64,000 nucleotides of DNA from Azospirillum sp. TSH58 (GCF_003119115.1 NZ_CP022367.1:1167001-1231000); one strand, 5' to 3'. Counted from the first letter of the stretch, positions 43,129 to 54,151 are shown. Made by a program: numbers and translations. Notes: a model not told the origin generated them from the letters alone.

Positions 43129-44622
43129 ATGCATCTGGCTGATCTGTTCGTTGCGCTGCGGCACCAACTGGATCGACACCCGCAAGAGACCGAACGCGCC
43201 GCACGGCGCTTGGAATTCGCGCCGGACGATGCGGGTGATGTGCTGCGCCGGCTGATGGTGTTGTTGGAGGCTGACGACGGCGCCGAGGCGCTCAAGGCTT
43301 GGCTGGACTCGTCCGACGAGCGGACGCCGGCGGAACGGCGGGTGCTGGCGGCCCAGGCCATCGACCAGTGGTTCGCGCCGCTGGCCTCGCGCTTCCTTTC
43401 GCGAAGCGCGCTGTCCGGTGGTCATCTGCGGGCGCGGCAATGGTTCAAGCGGCACGCGCGCTTCAACAGCGACCCCGCCGACGGCCAGCTCATCCTGCGG
43501 CCCGGCCTGTTCGACCGGTCGGTGAACATCCGGGAGGTCACGCCCCTGCGCGAGTCCTTCGACGTGGCCGACCTCTTCCACTCCCTGCTTCTGCTGCCGC
43601 CGACCCTTGCGGCGGAGTGCCCCCACGGCGAGGAGGGTGAGCGGCCCGTCTCACTGGCCTTCCACCGCATCGCCGAGGTCGCCGACCAGTGCCCCAGCGA
43701 TCCCGACTGGGCGCCGGTCGTCGGCGTCGTCCCGCTCGCTCTGGCCGAGGACGACCTCGCCATCCGGACCTTTGCCAAGGACGGCGCCGACTGGTACGCC
43801 GCCGTTCCCGGCGACCTCGGCGCCCGCGCCACGTCGGCCATCGACGCCTTGGCCGCCAAAGGCGCGACCATCGTCGTCTTTCCCGAGGTGACCGCCAATG
43901 CCGCGACGCTCGACGCCATCAAGGCGGCGGTGCGGCGTCACGCGGTGGACGGCCCGATCCGCTACGTCCTCGTCGGCGTCCGGCAGGACGGGGAGGGAGG
44001 AGGCAAGCCGCGCAGCATGGCGGTCCTGCTCGACCGGACGGGGGCGGAGATTTTCCGCCAGACCAAGCTGCACTGCTGGGACCTCGACGCCGACCAGTGC
44101 CGCTCCTACGACGTGCGCGGCCCGGACGGGCGGTTGCCCGGCGCGGCGAAGGAGTTCATCGCGCCGGGGGACGGCGTCACCATCGTCGAGCTGCCCAACA
44201 TGGGCCGGCTGGCGGTGATGATCTGCGAGGATCTCGGGCGCGAACAGCCGGCGGCGTGGCTGTGCCGGGCCAAGCTGCTGGACTGGATCGTCACCCCGGT
44301 GATGGACGCCGGGCTGACGGAGGACCGGTGGCAGGCCCAGGCCGGCGACGAGTCCTCCCGCGCCGGGTCCTGCCGGGTGGTGGTGGCCAACAGCATGGCC
44401 TTCTCGCACCGCTTCAACCGCGTCTGCGACGCCGATGGGCAGGAGGACAAGCGCATCACCGACTGCGGGGTGGCGCTGTTCTTCCAGCCGCGCGCCGACC
44501 CGGCGCAGAATTCGCGCATCCGCCGTCTGTCGCTCCCCATCGACGCGCCGGAGCCCGGTTGTGTCGCGGCGCGTTGGGAACCGCAACGCTGGCCGGAACT
44601 GAAGACGGAGAGCGGTCCATGA
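43129..44622 (+). CDS. Nitrilase-superfamily protein with a ~195-aa N-terminal extension
   Basis: A 497-aa protein. The C-terminal part has the carbon-nitrogen hydrolase catalytic set: E253 (VFPEVTA), K313 (RQTKLHCW) and C366 (VMICEDLG). The family hydrolyses nitriles, amides or N-carbamoyl compounds, or transfers acyl groups. The first ~195 residues are helical and charged, and are not part of the usual 270-aa nitrilase fold; I do not recognise them. The ATG at 43129 (GAAGG just upstream) was chosen; a GTG at 43117 would add four residues. It overlaps the winged-helix gene by ATGA. NAD synthetase, itself a nitrilase-domain enzyme, lies convergent downstream, but no direct link is shown. Confidence 0.8.
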   Translation: MHLADLFVALRHQLDRHPQETERAARRLEFAPDDAGDVLRRLMVLLEADDGAEALKAWLDSSDERTPAERRVLAAQAIDQWFAPLASRFLSRSALSGGHLRARQWFKRHARFNSDPADGQLILRPGLFDRSVNIREVTPLRESFDVADLFHSLLLLPPTLAAECPHGEEGERPVSLAFHRIAEVADQCPSDPDWAPVVGVVPLALAEDDLAIRTFAKDGADWYAAVPGDLGARATSAIDALAAKGATIVVFPEVTANAATLDAIKAAVRRHAVDGPIRYVLVGVRQDGEGGGKPRSMAVLLDRTGAEIFRQTKLHCWDLDADQCRSYDVRGPDGRLPGAAKEFIAPGDGVTIVELPNMGRLAVMICEDLGREQPAAWLCRAKLLDWIVTPVMDAGLTEDRWQAQAGDESSRAGSCRVVVANSMAFSHRFNRVCDADGQEDKRITDCGVALFFQPRADPAQNSRIRRLSLPIDAPEPGCVAARWEPQRWPELKTESGP

Positions 44623-45152
44623 GCGGGGAGGCGTATCGGGCTTTGGCCGACGACATCCGGGACGCCGTCGCGGCCGGACGCTGGGACGAGGCCGACGCGG
44701 ACCTCGACACCCTCGCCGAGGAGGCGGCGCTGTGCCTCGTGCAGGACCGCGCCGCCGATCTCGCCGCCCTGGCCCGGGAGGTCGCCCGTTGCCACACGGC
44801 GCTGGCGCTGCGCGGGGACGGCAGCCCCGACGCGATGCACCGGCTGGGGCAGCTTCGCGCCATCGCCGCGATGGTCGCCGCCGGCCGGGCGAGCCGGCCC
44901 GCCCGCAGCGAGGCGGCGCTCGCCCAGCCCGGAACGCCGACCGCGGTGGTGCTGCATGCCCTGGAGGGCGGAGCGAAATCGGGGCCGGCGCTGGTCGAGG
45001 CGACGGGCCTGTCGCACGACGCGGTGGCCCGCGCCCTGCCGGAACTGCGCGCCGCCGGGCTCGTCCGCTCCTGGCCGTCCGGGCGGCTGGTGATGAACGA
45101 ACGGACCACCGCCGCGGGGTATGGGGCCGCGGGGCAGGGGGTCGCGGGGTAG
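44619..45152 (+). CDS. Winged-helix-like protein coupled to the nitrilase gene
   Basis: A 177-aa protein. The N-terminal ~85 residues are helical, with acidic segments (RWDEADADLDTLAEEAAL). Residues about 107-160 look like a winged helix: ALVEATGLSHDAVARALPEL as the helix-turn-helix part, then AAGLVRSWPSGRLVM as the wing. The C-terminal tail is glycine- and alanine-rich. The start overlaps the nitrilase stop by four bases, so the two are made together. DNA binding is plausible but could also be protein-protein contact. No clear orthologous family is recognised. Its stop lies five bases from that of NAD synthetase, leaving no room for a separate terminator. Confidence 0.7.
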   Translation: MSGEAYRALADDIRDAVAAGRWDEADADLDTLAEEAALCLVQDRAADLAALAREVARCHTALALRGDGSPDAMHRLGQLRAIAAMVAAGRASRPARSEAALAQPGTPTAVVLHALEGGAKSGPALVEATGLSHDAVARALPELRAAGLVRSWPSGRLVMNERTTAAGYGAAGQGVAG

Positions 45153-45157
45153 GGCGG

Positions 45158-47245
<2,088 letters not shown>

Positions 47246-47408
47246 CGTGATCCTCTCCCAACCGGTCCTGCGGTAAAGCACACGAGAGGGAAACCGGCGG
47301 AGGCCGCCGGCCGTCTCGCGCCGCACCGCCGCATTCTGGCCGCTGACGGCGCGGCGCTCAACCGATTGATCGCGATCCGACCGATTGGGGGCGGCCGGTC
47401 GGGAGGGA

Positions 47409-49103
47409 TCAGGCCGTCTTCACCTCGGCGATGAAGGCGTCGACGCTGCTCTTGAGGGCCACGGCGCGGCCGGCCACCTCGCGGGCGGATTGCAGGACCT
47501 GCACCGAACCGGCGGCGGTCGATTCGGAGGCGACGCGCAGCGTGCCGATGGTCCCGGTCACCTCCGCCGTGCCCTGCGCCGCCTGGACGGCGTTGCGCCC
47601 GATCTCGGCGGTGGCGGCACCCTGCTGCTCGACCGCGGCGGCGACGGCGGTCGCCATCTCGTTCAGGCGGTAGATGACCGTGGCGATCGTCTGGATGGCC
47701 GACACCGCGCCGCCGATGGTCTCCTGCATCGCCCCGACCTGACCGCGGATCTCGTCGGTCGCCTGCGCCGTCTGGTTGGCGAGCTGCTTCACCTCGCTCG
47801 CCACCACCGCGAAGCCCTTGCCGGCCTCGCCGGCGCGGGCGGCCTCGATGGTCGCGTTCAGCGCCAGCAGGTTGGTCTGGCTGGCGATGCCCTGGATGAG
47901 GTCGATCACCTCGTTGATGCGCTGGCCGGACTCGGTCAGGGCGCCGACCCGTTCCTGGGCCTGCTGGGCCTGCCGCGTCGCCTCGTCGGCGAAGCCGCGC
48001 GCCTCGTTCATCTGGCGCGACACCTCCTGCACGGTGGAGGTCATCTCCTCCGTCGCGGCGGCGACCGTCTGGACGTTGGCGGCGGTCTGCTCGGCGGCCG
48101 CACCGACGACGGTCATCCGTTCCGACGCCTGCTCCGCCCCGGCGGACAGGGAGTTGGCGGTGGCCTCCAGCGCGGCGGCGGCGTCCTTCATGACGTGCAG
48201 GGCCTCGCCGACCTCGCGGTCGAAGCGCAGGATCGTCGCGCCGACCGCCTCGGCGCGGTCGAGCTTGTGCCGGGCCTCGGCCTCCTGCTCCGCCTGGATG
48301 CGCTGGCGGTCGAGCGCGTTGTCCTTGAAGACGGCGAGCGCCCGCGCGATGTCGCCCACCTCGTCGCGGCGGTCGGCGCCGCTGATGACCACGGTCAGGT
48401 CGCCGCCGGACAGGCGGCGCAGGCAGGACACCGCCTCCACGATGGGGGCGACGATGCCGCGCGCCGACAGCCAGCGCCCGATCAGCCCGCTGGCGAGGAT
48501 GCCGAGCAGGGCGACCGCGGCGATCAGCCACGTGGTCCGGTTGGACAGCGCTTCCGCCTCCTCGGAGATCCGCGCCGTCTTGGCGACGGTGAGGCCGTTG
48601 TAGTCCTGGACGGCGCGGATCAGCGCCTCCACCTGCTCCTGGCTGCCGGAGACGTTGTTCAGCACCTCGCGCCGGGCGTAGGTGATGCCCATGTCGGCGT
48701 GCTTCTTCGCCGCCGCCACCGTGGCGTCCAGGCTGCTGACATAGGCGGCGTATTGCGTCTCGATGCCGTCCAGCAGCGGCCGCTGCTGCGCGTCGGCGGC
48801 GGTGCGGGCGTGGTCCAGGTGGGCGCGGACCTCGGCCTTGCGGTCGGCGACGACGGCCTCGATGGTGGCGACGCTGGCCGGGTTGGCGCCCATCTGGTAC
48901 TCGGCGCGGCTCAGCTCGACCAGATAGCGGTTCAGCCGGGCGCCCTGAGTCGCCTCGCGGCCCGCCTCCTCGACCCGGTTCAGCTCCCCGCCGAGCGTGG
49001 CGAGGCCGTAGCCGCTGACCAGGGCGGTGGACACCGAAACGGTGCCCAGCACCACGACGATGCCGAGAATCTTCCCGGCGATGCGCACATTTTTCAACTG
49101 CAT
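47409..49103 (-). CDS. Methyl-accepting chemotaxis protein
   Basis: A chemoreceptor of 564 aa. A first membrane segment (about 10-32, GKILGIVVVLGTVSVSTALV) precedes a ~155-aa helical periplasmic domain. The second membrane helix (about 192-212) leads to a HAMP domain (GDLTVVISGADRRDEVGDIA). The signalling domain has the tip IDLIQGIASQTNLLALNATI and AGKGFAVVASEVKQLA. There is no C-terminal NWETF pentapeptide for CheR tethering. Its start is only 28 bp after the ornithine-cyclodeaminase-family stop, so it is probably transcribed with the transporter and enzymes upstream. It might sense the same compound; that is inference. Confidence 0.94.
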   Translation of the reverse strand: MQLKNVRIAGKILGIVVVLGTVSVSTALVSGYGLATLGGELNRVEEAGREATQGARLNRYLVELSRAEYQMGANPASVATIEAVVADRKAEVRAHLDHARTAADAQQRPLLDGIETQYAAYVSSLDATVAAAKKHADMGITYARREVLNNVSGSQEQVEALIRAVQDYNGLTVAKTARISEEAEALSNRTTWLIAAVALLGILASGLIGRWLSARGIVAPIVEAVSCLRRLSGGDLTVVISGADRRDEVGDIARALAVFKDNALDRQRIQAEQEAEARHKLDRAEAVGATILRFDREVGEALHVMKDAAAALEATANSLSAGAEQASERMTVVGAAAEQTAANVQTVAAATEEMTSTVQEVSRQMNEARGFADEATRQAQQAQERVGALTESGQRINEVIDLIQGIASQTNLLALNATIEAARAGEAGKGFAVVASEVKQLANQTAQATDEIRGQVGAMQETIGGAVSAIQTIATVIYRLNEMATAVAAAVEQQGAATAEIGRNAVQAAQGTAEVTGTIGTLRVASESTAAGSVQVLQSAREVAGRAVALKSSVDAFIAEVKTA

Positions 49104-49131
49104 GTCGGCCTCGGTCGCGCCCTCTTGCGGG

Positions 49132-50118
49132 TCAGCGCGCTAAATCGATGCGGTGGATGGGTAAGCCGGCGTCGGTTCCGGCGTCGGTGTTTGCGGCGCG
49201 GACGGCCCAGGCGGCGATCGCCAGATCCTGGATCCCCATGCCGGTGGAATCGAAGACGGTGATCTCGTCCGCGTGGGCGCGGCGGGGCGCCTTGCCCTCC
49301 AGCACGTCGCACAGCGTGCCGCGGATGGCCTCGCGGGTCAGGCCGTGCGCCAGCGCGTGCTGGCATTCGCCGAGCGCCGAGGCCTGCGCCCAGTCGTCCA
49401 CCCACACGGCGGCGTTGAGCAGGATCGCCGGGTCCAGCTCCTGCTTGCCGGCGGTGTCGGCGCCCATGGCGCAGATGTGCGTGCCGGGGCGGACCCAGCC
49501 GGCCTGGACCACCGGCTCCCGCGCCGTGGTCAGGGTGATGAGCACGTCGGCGCCGCGCGCCGCGGTCTCGGCGTCCACGACCTCGACGGGCAGCGGCCCG
49601 CCGAAGGAGGCCGCCAGCTCCTCGGCCCGCGCGCGGTCGCGGTTGGCCACCAGGATGCGGTCGAAGCCGCGCACCAGCAGCGCCGCCTCCAGATGGTGCG
49701 CCGCCTGCCCGCCGGTGCCGATCAGGGCGAGCACCCGCGCGTCGGGCCGGGCCAGCTCGCGGATGCCGATGGCGCAGGCGGCGGCGGTGCGCAGCCCGGT
49801 CAGGTGGTTGGAGCTGACCAGCGCCGTCGGGCAGCCGGTCTCCGGGTCGGTCAGGACGGTGGTCGACTGGTGGTTGGTCAGGCCCCGCGCGCGGTTGCCC
49901 GTCCAGTAGCCGCCGATCTTCAGCCCGAGCAGCCCGATGGCGAGGTCGCCGCCGGCCTTGATGCCGTAGACGTCCGGCCCCGGCAGCAGCCGCTCGCGCA
50001 CCACCGGGAAGTTGCGCGCCTGCCCGCGGGAGACCTCGCGGAAGGCCATGTCGATGGCGTCGATGGCGTCGGCGGGGGAGACCAGACGGCGGGCGGCGGT
50101 TTCATCGATGACGATCAT
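49132..50118 (-). CDS. Ornithine cyclodeaminase / mu-crystallin family protein
   Basis: A 328-aa NAD(P)-dependent enzyme. The Rossmann motif is ALIGTGGQAAHHLEAAL. Family landmarks are GIKAGGDLAIGLLGLKIGGYW near 50-70, LTGLRTAAACAIG and TDTAGKQEL-type ICAMGADTAGKQELD. Family reactions include ornithine to proline, reduction of cyclic ketimines and synthesis steps in opine-like metabolism. Its start overlaps the hydrolase stop (ATGA). Together with the formamidase-like hydrolase and the importer, it suggests breakdown of a nitrogen-containing ring or amide compound. The specific reaction is unknown. Confidence 0.87.
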   Translation of the reverse strand: MIVIDETAARRLVSPADAIDAIDMAFREVSRGQARNFPVVRERLLPGPDVYGIKAGGDLAIGLLGLKIGGYWTGNRARGLTNHQSTTVLTDPETGCPTALVSSNHLTGLRTAAACAIGIRELARPDARVLALIGTGGQAAHHLEAALLVRGFDRILVANRDRARAEELAASFGGPLPVEVVDAETAARGADVLITLTTAREPVVQAGWVRPGTHICAMGADTAGKQELDPAILLNAAVWVDDWAQASALGECQHALAHGLTREAIRGTLCDVLEGKAPRRAHADEITVFDSTGMGIQDLAIAAWAVRAANTDAGTDAGLPIHRIDLAR

Positions 50119-50963
50119 TCTTGTACTCCCGCGGCGTCGAGCACCAGCCGCGACAGCGCGTCCTCCGGCTTTTCCATCCGTGCCATGATCGAGAAGTGAT
50201 CCTCCCCGGCCAGCGTGTGGTAGGAGCAGCGCGAACCGCGGCTCCGGCACAGCGTGGCGAAGTCGCGCGACTGGGCGATCCAGGCGGGCGTCTCCACCGA
50301 ACCGACGACGACCGTCAGGGCCGTGGCGGTGAGGGGCGGGTGGCGCATCGGGCTGACCTCGTCGACCATCTCCGGGCGCAGCCCGATGGTCTCGTTGACG
50401 GTGATACCCAGCACCGGCGCCAGCTCGTAGATGCCGCTGATCAGGACGGCGGCCTTGATGGCGCCGTCCTCCAGCCGGTTCGCCCCGGCGTCGTCGGCCA
50501 GCGCCATGGCGATCAGATGCGCCCCGGCGGAATGGCCCGACACGGTGAGGCGGTCGGGATCGCCGCCCAGCAAGGCCGCGTTGCGGTGAATCCAGCGCAG
50601 CCCCTCGCGGGTGCGCTGCGCGATCTCCGGCAGGGTCGCCGCCGGGCACAGGTCGTAGTTCATGACCACGGTGGTGACGCCGCGCGGCACCAGCGCGTCG
50701 GCGACGTAGCTGTAGTCGGCCTTGTCCCGCCCGCGCCAGTAGCCGCCGTGCAGGAAGACGTGCAGCGGGGCGCCGGGTGCGGCCGCCGGAAACACGTCGA
50801 GCGTGGACAGCGGGCTGTCGCCGTAGGCGATGTCGCAGCGCGCGGCGCGGCGGTCGCGGACGCCCCGGCTCAGCTCCGCGGCGCGCTCGGCGTGGCGCGC
50901 GAAGTCGGGAACGGAATGGCGGGGGTTGTACTGCCACTCGTGATCGTCGGGGGTGACTGACAC
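50115..50963 (-). CDS. Alpha/beta hydrolase, arylformamidase-like
   Basis: A 282-aa hydrolase. GTG at 50963 was chosen because AGGAGG lies seven bases upstream. The oxyanion motif is LHVFLHGGYWRGRDK, a phrase seen in alpha/beta-type kynurenine formamidases, and the nucleophile elbow is SGHSAGAHL. The catalytic His is probably in GEDHFS near the C-terminus, with an Asp/Glu in between (VVVGSVETP region). It follows the ATPase gene by 35 bp and overlaps the next gene (ATGA). Arylformamidase or a related N-formyl/carbamate amidase activity fits; the natural substrate may be the imported compound. Tryptophan-pathway genes are absent nearby, so kynurenine is not assumed. Confidence 0.83.
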   Translation of the reverse strand: MSVTPDDHEWQYNPRHSVPDFARHAERAAELSRGVRDRRAARCDIAYGDSPLSTLDVFPAAAPGAPLHVFLHGGYWRGRDKADYSYVADALVPRGVTTVVMNYDLCPAATLPEIAQRTREGLRWIHRNAALLGGDPDRLTVSGHSAGAHLIAMALADDAGANRLEDGAIKAAVLISGIYELAPVLGITVNETIGLRPEMVDEVSPMRHPPLTATALTVVVGSVETPAWIAQSRDFATLCRSRGSRCSYHTLAGEDHFSIMARMEKPEDALSRLVLDAAGVQE

Positions 50964-50998
50964 GATGGGACCTCCTGGGTTCCGGAGAAGGGGGGCGC

Positions 50999-51769
50999 TC
51001 AGACCAGGTCCATCAGCTGGTTCCACAGCCGGTGCCGCTTGGCGACGTATTCCGGCGTGTCGCGCAGCGCCTCGCCCAGGCTGGCGCGCGGGCGCGGGAT
51101 GTCGATGGGCACGATCTCGCGGATGCGGCCGGGGCGGGGCGACATGACCACCACCCGGTCGGCGAGGCAGACGGCCTCGTCCACGCTGTGGGTGACGAAG
51201 AGGATCGTCTTGCCCATGCGCTCGGTCAGGCCGAGCATCTCGTTCTGCAAAATCTCGCGGGTCAGCGCGTCGAGCGCGCCGAAGGGCTCGTCCAGCAGCA
51301 TGATCTCCGGCTCGATCGCCAGGGCGCGGGCGATGCCGACGCGCTGCTGCATGCCGCCGGAGAGCTGGTGCGGGAAGCGGTCGCCGAAGCCCTTCAGCCC
51401 GACGGTGGCAAGCACGCGCTCCGTCGTCTCGCCCTGGCGGTTCGGCGGGATGCCCTTGGCCTCCAGCGCGAAGCCGATGTTCTGGGCGGCGGTCAGCCAG
51501 GGCAGCAGGCCGTACTGCTGGAAGACGAAGCCGCGGTCGTGGCCGGGGCCGGTGACCGGCTTGCCGTCGATGAGGATCTCGCCGCTGGTGGCCGTCTCCA
51601 GCCCCTGGATGATGCGCAGCAGCGTGGTCTTGCCGCAGCCGCTGGGCCCGACGAAGGCGACGAACTCGCCCTCCTCCACGTCCAGGTCGACGCCGTCGAG
51701 CGCCGTCATCGACGGCCCCCCGGACACCGGGAAACGCTTGGTCAGGTTGCGGACGGACAGCTTGGGCAT
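50999..51769 (-). CDS. ABC importer ATP-binding protein (SsuB/TauB/NrtD family)
   Basis: A 256-aa ATPase of the nitrate/sulfonate/taurine group. Walker A is GPSGCGKTT (near 40-48), with the group-specific GFVFQQYGLLPWLTAAQNI. The signature is LSGGMQQRVGIARAL and Walker B MLLDEPFGALD. The switch is VTHSVDEAVCLADRVVVM. The C-terminus resembles SsuB. It follows the binding-protein gene across a 334-bp gap that contains the longest copy of the intergenic repeat. It completes the importer with the permease and binding protein encoded upstream. Confidence 0.94.
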   Translation of the reverse strand: MPKLSVRNLTKRFPVSGGPSMTALDGVDLDVEEGEFVAFVGPSGCGKTTLLRIIQGLETATSGEILIDGKPVTGPGHDRGFVFQQYGLLPWLTAAQNIGFALEAKGIPPNRQGETTERVLATVGLKGFGDRFPHQLSGGMQQRVGIARALAIEPEIMLLDEPFGALDALTREILQNEMLGLTERMGKTILFVTHSVDEAVCLADRVVVMSPRPGRIREIVPIDIPRPRASLGEALRDTPEYVAKRHRLWNQLMDLV

Positions 51770-51833
51770 GGGACGGCACCGGGTCTTGAAGCGGGAAAAT
51801 GGCGGTCGTGGCTATCGCATTCGGCCTTCATAG

Positions 51834-52076
51834 CCCTCTCCCCTCCGGGGAGAGGGTGGCCCGGAGGGCCTTTCGCGCTGGCTAAAGGCCAGGGCTGACG
51901 GCGGCAGGCGGATGCCCATGGCATCCGCTGAGAGCCGGTGAGGGGGATGTGCGTGGCGGTACGTCCGGCACACGCGCAACCCCTCACCCTACCCCTCTCC
52001 CCGCTTTCGGCGGACCAAAGGTCCGCCTGTCGCGTCAGCGCAAACGTCGTTTGCGCGTGAGCGGAGGGGAGAGGGG
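51834..52076. repeat. Modular palindromic repeat, longest copy R6 (inside an ABC operon)
   Basis: This copy combines the end palindromes and the central arms with two extra blocks. The first, about 51870-51940, contains the hairpin GCGGATGCCCATGGCATCCGC-like inverted repeat. The second, at the right end, contains GGCGGACCAAAGGTCCGCC and GCGCAAACGTCGTTTGCGC, the same hairpins as in copy R2 but with altered loops. It lies between the binding-protein stop (52104) and the ATPase start (51769) of one operon, the same setting as R2. Nothing else is visible in this gap. Confidence 0.85.
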
Positions 52077-52103
52077 ATACCGCAGGCGATGGCCTTAACA
52101 GGA

Positions 52104-53108
52104 TTACGGCTGCTTGTAGGTGCCGATCTCCGCCAGCACTTCCTGGACGATGCTGGTGTCCAGCACCTTCTCGGCCGGGTGGACGGCCTTCTGCAGGCCG
52201 CCTTCGACGTTCAGCTCCTGCATGTACTTGGCCTGTTCGGCGGTGACGGTGCCGTTCGGGTTCCAGATGCCGCCGATCTTGTAGAACTCGTAGAACTCGG
52301 CGAGCTGCTCGTCGTTGTAGTCGAAGTGCTTCTTCGCGACGTCCAGCGCGCCCTTCTCGTTGTCGAAGATCCAGCGGGTCGCCTCCAGCTCCGCCTTGAC
52401 GAAGCGCTTCAGCACGTCGCGCTTCTTGGTGATGGTCTCCTCGCGCACGTCCCAGGGGGTCATCACATAGTCGGGCAGCTTCTTGGAGACGACGAACAGC
52501 ACCTTGGCGTTCTTGTCGTGCGCGGCCTTCGGGTCGTAGTTGGAGACGGTCGCGTCGATGGTGCCGGTCAGGATGCCGTTGATGCGCGCCGAGGAGCCCT
52601 TCAGCGAGACCCACTGGACCGACTTGATCTGCTCCTCGCTCATGCCGGCCTGGCGCATCAGGGCGGTGATGACGACGTGCGGCAGCGAGCCGGGGGAGGA
52701 GATGCCGACCTTCTTGCCCGGCAGGTCGGTGACGTCCTTCACGCCCGACGCGGCGTTGGCGTAGAAGGCGTAATGCAGCCCGGTGTGGACGCCGCCGATG
52801 GTCTTCAGCGTGCCGCCCTTGTCCGTCGCCGCCAGCGTCTCCGACATGCCGGCCTGGCTGACGTCCAGCTCCCCGGCGATCAGCGAGCGCACGGGGATGG
52901 AGCTGTCGGCGATGTGCACCAGCTCCACCGTCAGGCCGTTCTTCTCGTAGAAGCCCTGGTCCTGCGCGACGAACTCGACGAGGTTCAGGAACATCTTGGC
53001 CGGCATGCCGATCTTGATCGCGTCGGCGGCGAGCGCGGCGGTGCTCATCGCCACGGAGAAGGCACCCGCCAGCAGGGCGGCCTTCAGCGAACGGGACATC
53101 ATGCTCAT
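52104..53108 (-). CDS. ABC importer substrate-binding protein (NMT1/SsuA-like)
   Basis: A 334-aa periplasmic protein. The signal peptide ends near ALAADA (about 28), and the mature start is IKIGMPAKMFLNLVEFVAQ. Typical fold-2 phrases are FYEKNGLTVELVHIADSS, LIAGELDVSQAGMSETL and DLPGKKVGISSPGSLPHVV. It belongs to the NMT1/THI5-like and SsuA group, which binds sulfonates, nitrate, aromatic or pyrimidine compounds. It follows the permease gene and is followed by the R6 repeat. No TPP-riboswitch-like leader is seen, so thiamine-precursor transport is not favoured. Confidence 0.91.
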   Translation of the reverse strand: MSMMSRSLKAALLAGAFSVAMSTAALAADAIKIGMPAKMFLNLVEFVAQDQGFYEKNGLTVELVHIADSSIPVRSLIAGELDVSQAGMSETLAATDKGGTLKTIGGVHTGLHYAFYANAASGVKDVTDLPGKKVGISSPGSLPHVVITALMRQAGMSEEQIKSVQWVSLKGSSARINGILTGTIDATVSNYDPKAAHDKNAKVLFVVSKKLPDYVMTPWDVREETITKKRDVLKRFVKAELEATRWIFDNEKGALDVAKKHFDYNDEQLAEFYEFYKIGGIWNPNGTVTAEQAKYMQELNVEGGLQKAVHPAEKVLDTSIVQEVLAEIGTYKQP

Positions 53109-53172
53109 GATCCCTCTTCCTTCCTCAATCCGGTGTGGTGTGGGGCACGTGTGGTGTTGGGGGGCGGGCCGC

Positions 53173-53994
53173 TCAGCGGCGGCGCCAGCGGCCGAAACGC
53201 TCTTCGACCTTCTGAACCAGGATGGTGAGCGCGTTGGCGAGCAGGGCCACCACCAGGACCGGGGCGAAGGCCTTGGCCGTCTCGAACGCGTTGGTGTAGT
53301 TGATGATCAGGCCGCCGAGGCCGGAGATGGAGGTCAGGAACTCCGCCACGATCATCGCGATGATGCCGCGGCCGAGCGCGATGCGCAGCCCGCTCGCCAC
53401 GTAGGGCAGGGCGTAGGGCGCGATGATCTTGCGGTAGACCATGAGCCGCGAGGCCATGAAGGCCTTGCCGATGTCCAGATAGTGCCGGTCGACGTTCTTC
53501 ACACCGGTGACCGTGTTGATGATCACCGGGAAGACCGCGAACAGGATGATGATCGTGATCTTGGCGAGGAAGCCGATGCCCACCCACAGCATCAGGATCG
53601 GGATCAGCGCCACCAGCGGCATTGCGTAGAGCGCGTTGATGTAGGGATCGAGGATCACCTCCACCGTGCGGTTCGTTCCCATCGCGAAGCCGATCACGAT
53701 GCCGATGACCGAGGCGATGACGAAGCCCAGGACGAAGGTCGACATGCTGTCCAGCGTCGCCCAGAACAGCTCGCCGTTCAGCAGCAGGTCCCAGGTCGCC
53801 ACGGCGATGTCGCTGGGCACCGCGACCAGCAGCTTGTTCGCGTCGCGCGCCGCGAATTCCCAGACGGCGAGCAGAAGGACCAGCGTGCCCAGTTGCAGCA
53901 GCCGTTCGCGGCGCCTCTGCCGGTTGGGGTCGGACGCCGCCGCAGGCTCGTCGGCGCTCTTCGAAACGGCGCCCGCTTGTGCACTCCGCTGCAC
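53173..53994 (-). CDS. ABC importer permease (SsuC/TauC family)
   Basis: A 273-aa permease. The GTG start at 53994 has AGGAGG upstream. A hydrophilic N-terminus (1-30) precedes about six helices, starting LLQLGTLVLLLAVWEFAA. The cytoplasmic loop GKAFMASRLMVYRKIIAPYA is the EAA-type ATPase contact, followed by ALGRGIIAMIVAEFLTSISG, a phrase typical of SsuC/TauC. It is the first gene of the operon, divergent from the GntR gene with 157 bp between their starts. Confidence 0.93.
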   Translation of the reverse strand: MQRSAQAGAVSKSADEPAAASDPNRQRRRERLLQLGTLVLLLAVWEFAARDANKLLVAVPSDIAVATWDLLLNGELFWATLDSMSTFVLGFVIASVIGIVIGFAMGTNRTVEVILDPYINALYAMPLVALIPILMLWVGIGFLAKITIIILFAVFPVIINTVTGVKNVDRHYLDIGKAFMASRLMVYRKIIAPYALPYVASGLRIALGRGIIAMIVAEFLTSISGLGGLIINYTNAFETAKAFAPVLVVALLANALTILVQKVEERFGRWRRR

Positions 53995-54070
53995 GCCTGC
54001 CTCCTGTGTGCGAGGTGATGGTATGGTGTGGTGGGTGTGGCGTTTGCCGCCATGGGCCGCCGCTCTGGGC

Positions 54071-54136
54071 CACCGTTGATACGTATGCTAATCGAAGGTG
54101 GTAGTGTGGCGCAAGCAGATCGTCATACTGTCTGAC
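54071..54136. promoter_or_regulatory. Divergent promoter region with candidate GntR sites
   Basis: ATACGTAT (54079-54086) is a perfect short palindrome, and GTCA-7nt-TGAC (54122-54136) is an inverted repeat. Both lie between the divergent permease and GntR-family genes. Either could be the regulator's operator. No confident -35/-10 assignment was possible. Confidence 0.35.
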
Positions 54137-54151
54137 AAGAAGAGAAATTTT

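Noticed and set aside
50115..50963. Kynurenine formamidase of tryptophan degradation (kynB)
   Set aside because: The HGGYWRG motif fits the fold, but kynA and kynU are absent and the gene sits in an importer operon, so the specific assignment is not supported.
52104..53994. Thiamine-precursor (HMP) transporter based on the NMT1-type binding protein
   Set aside because: No TPP-riboswitch-like leader or thi gene is nearby, and the adjacent genes are an amidase-type hydrolase and an OCD-family enzyme.
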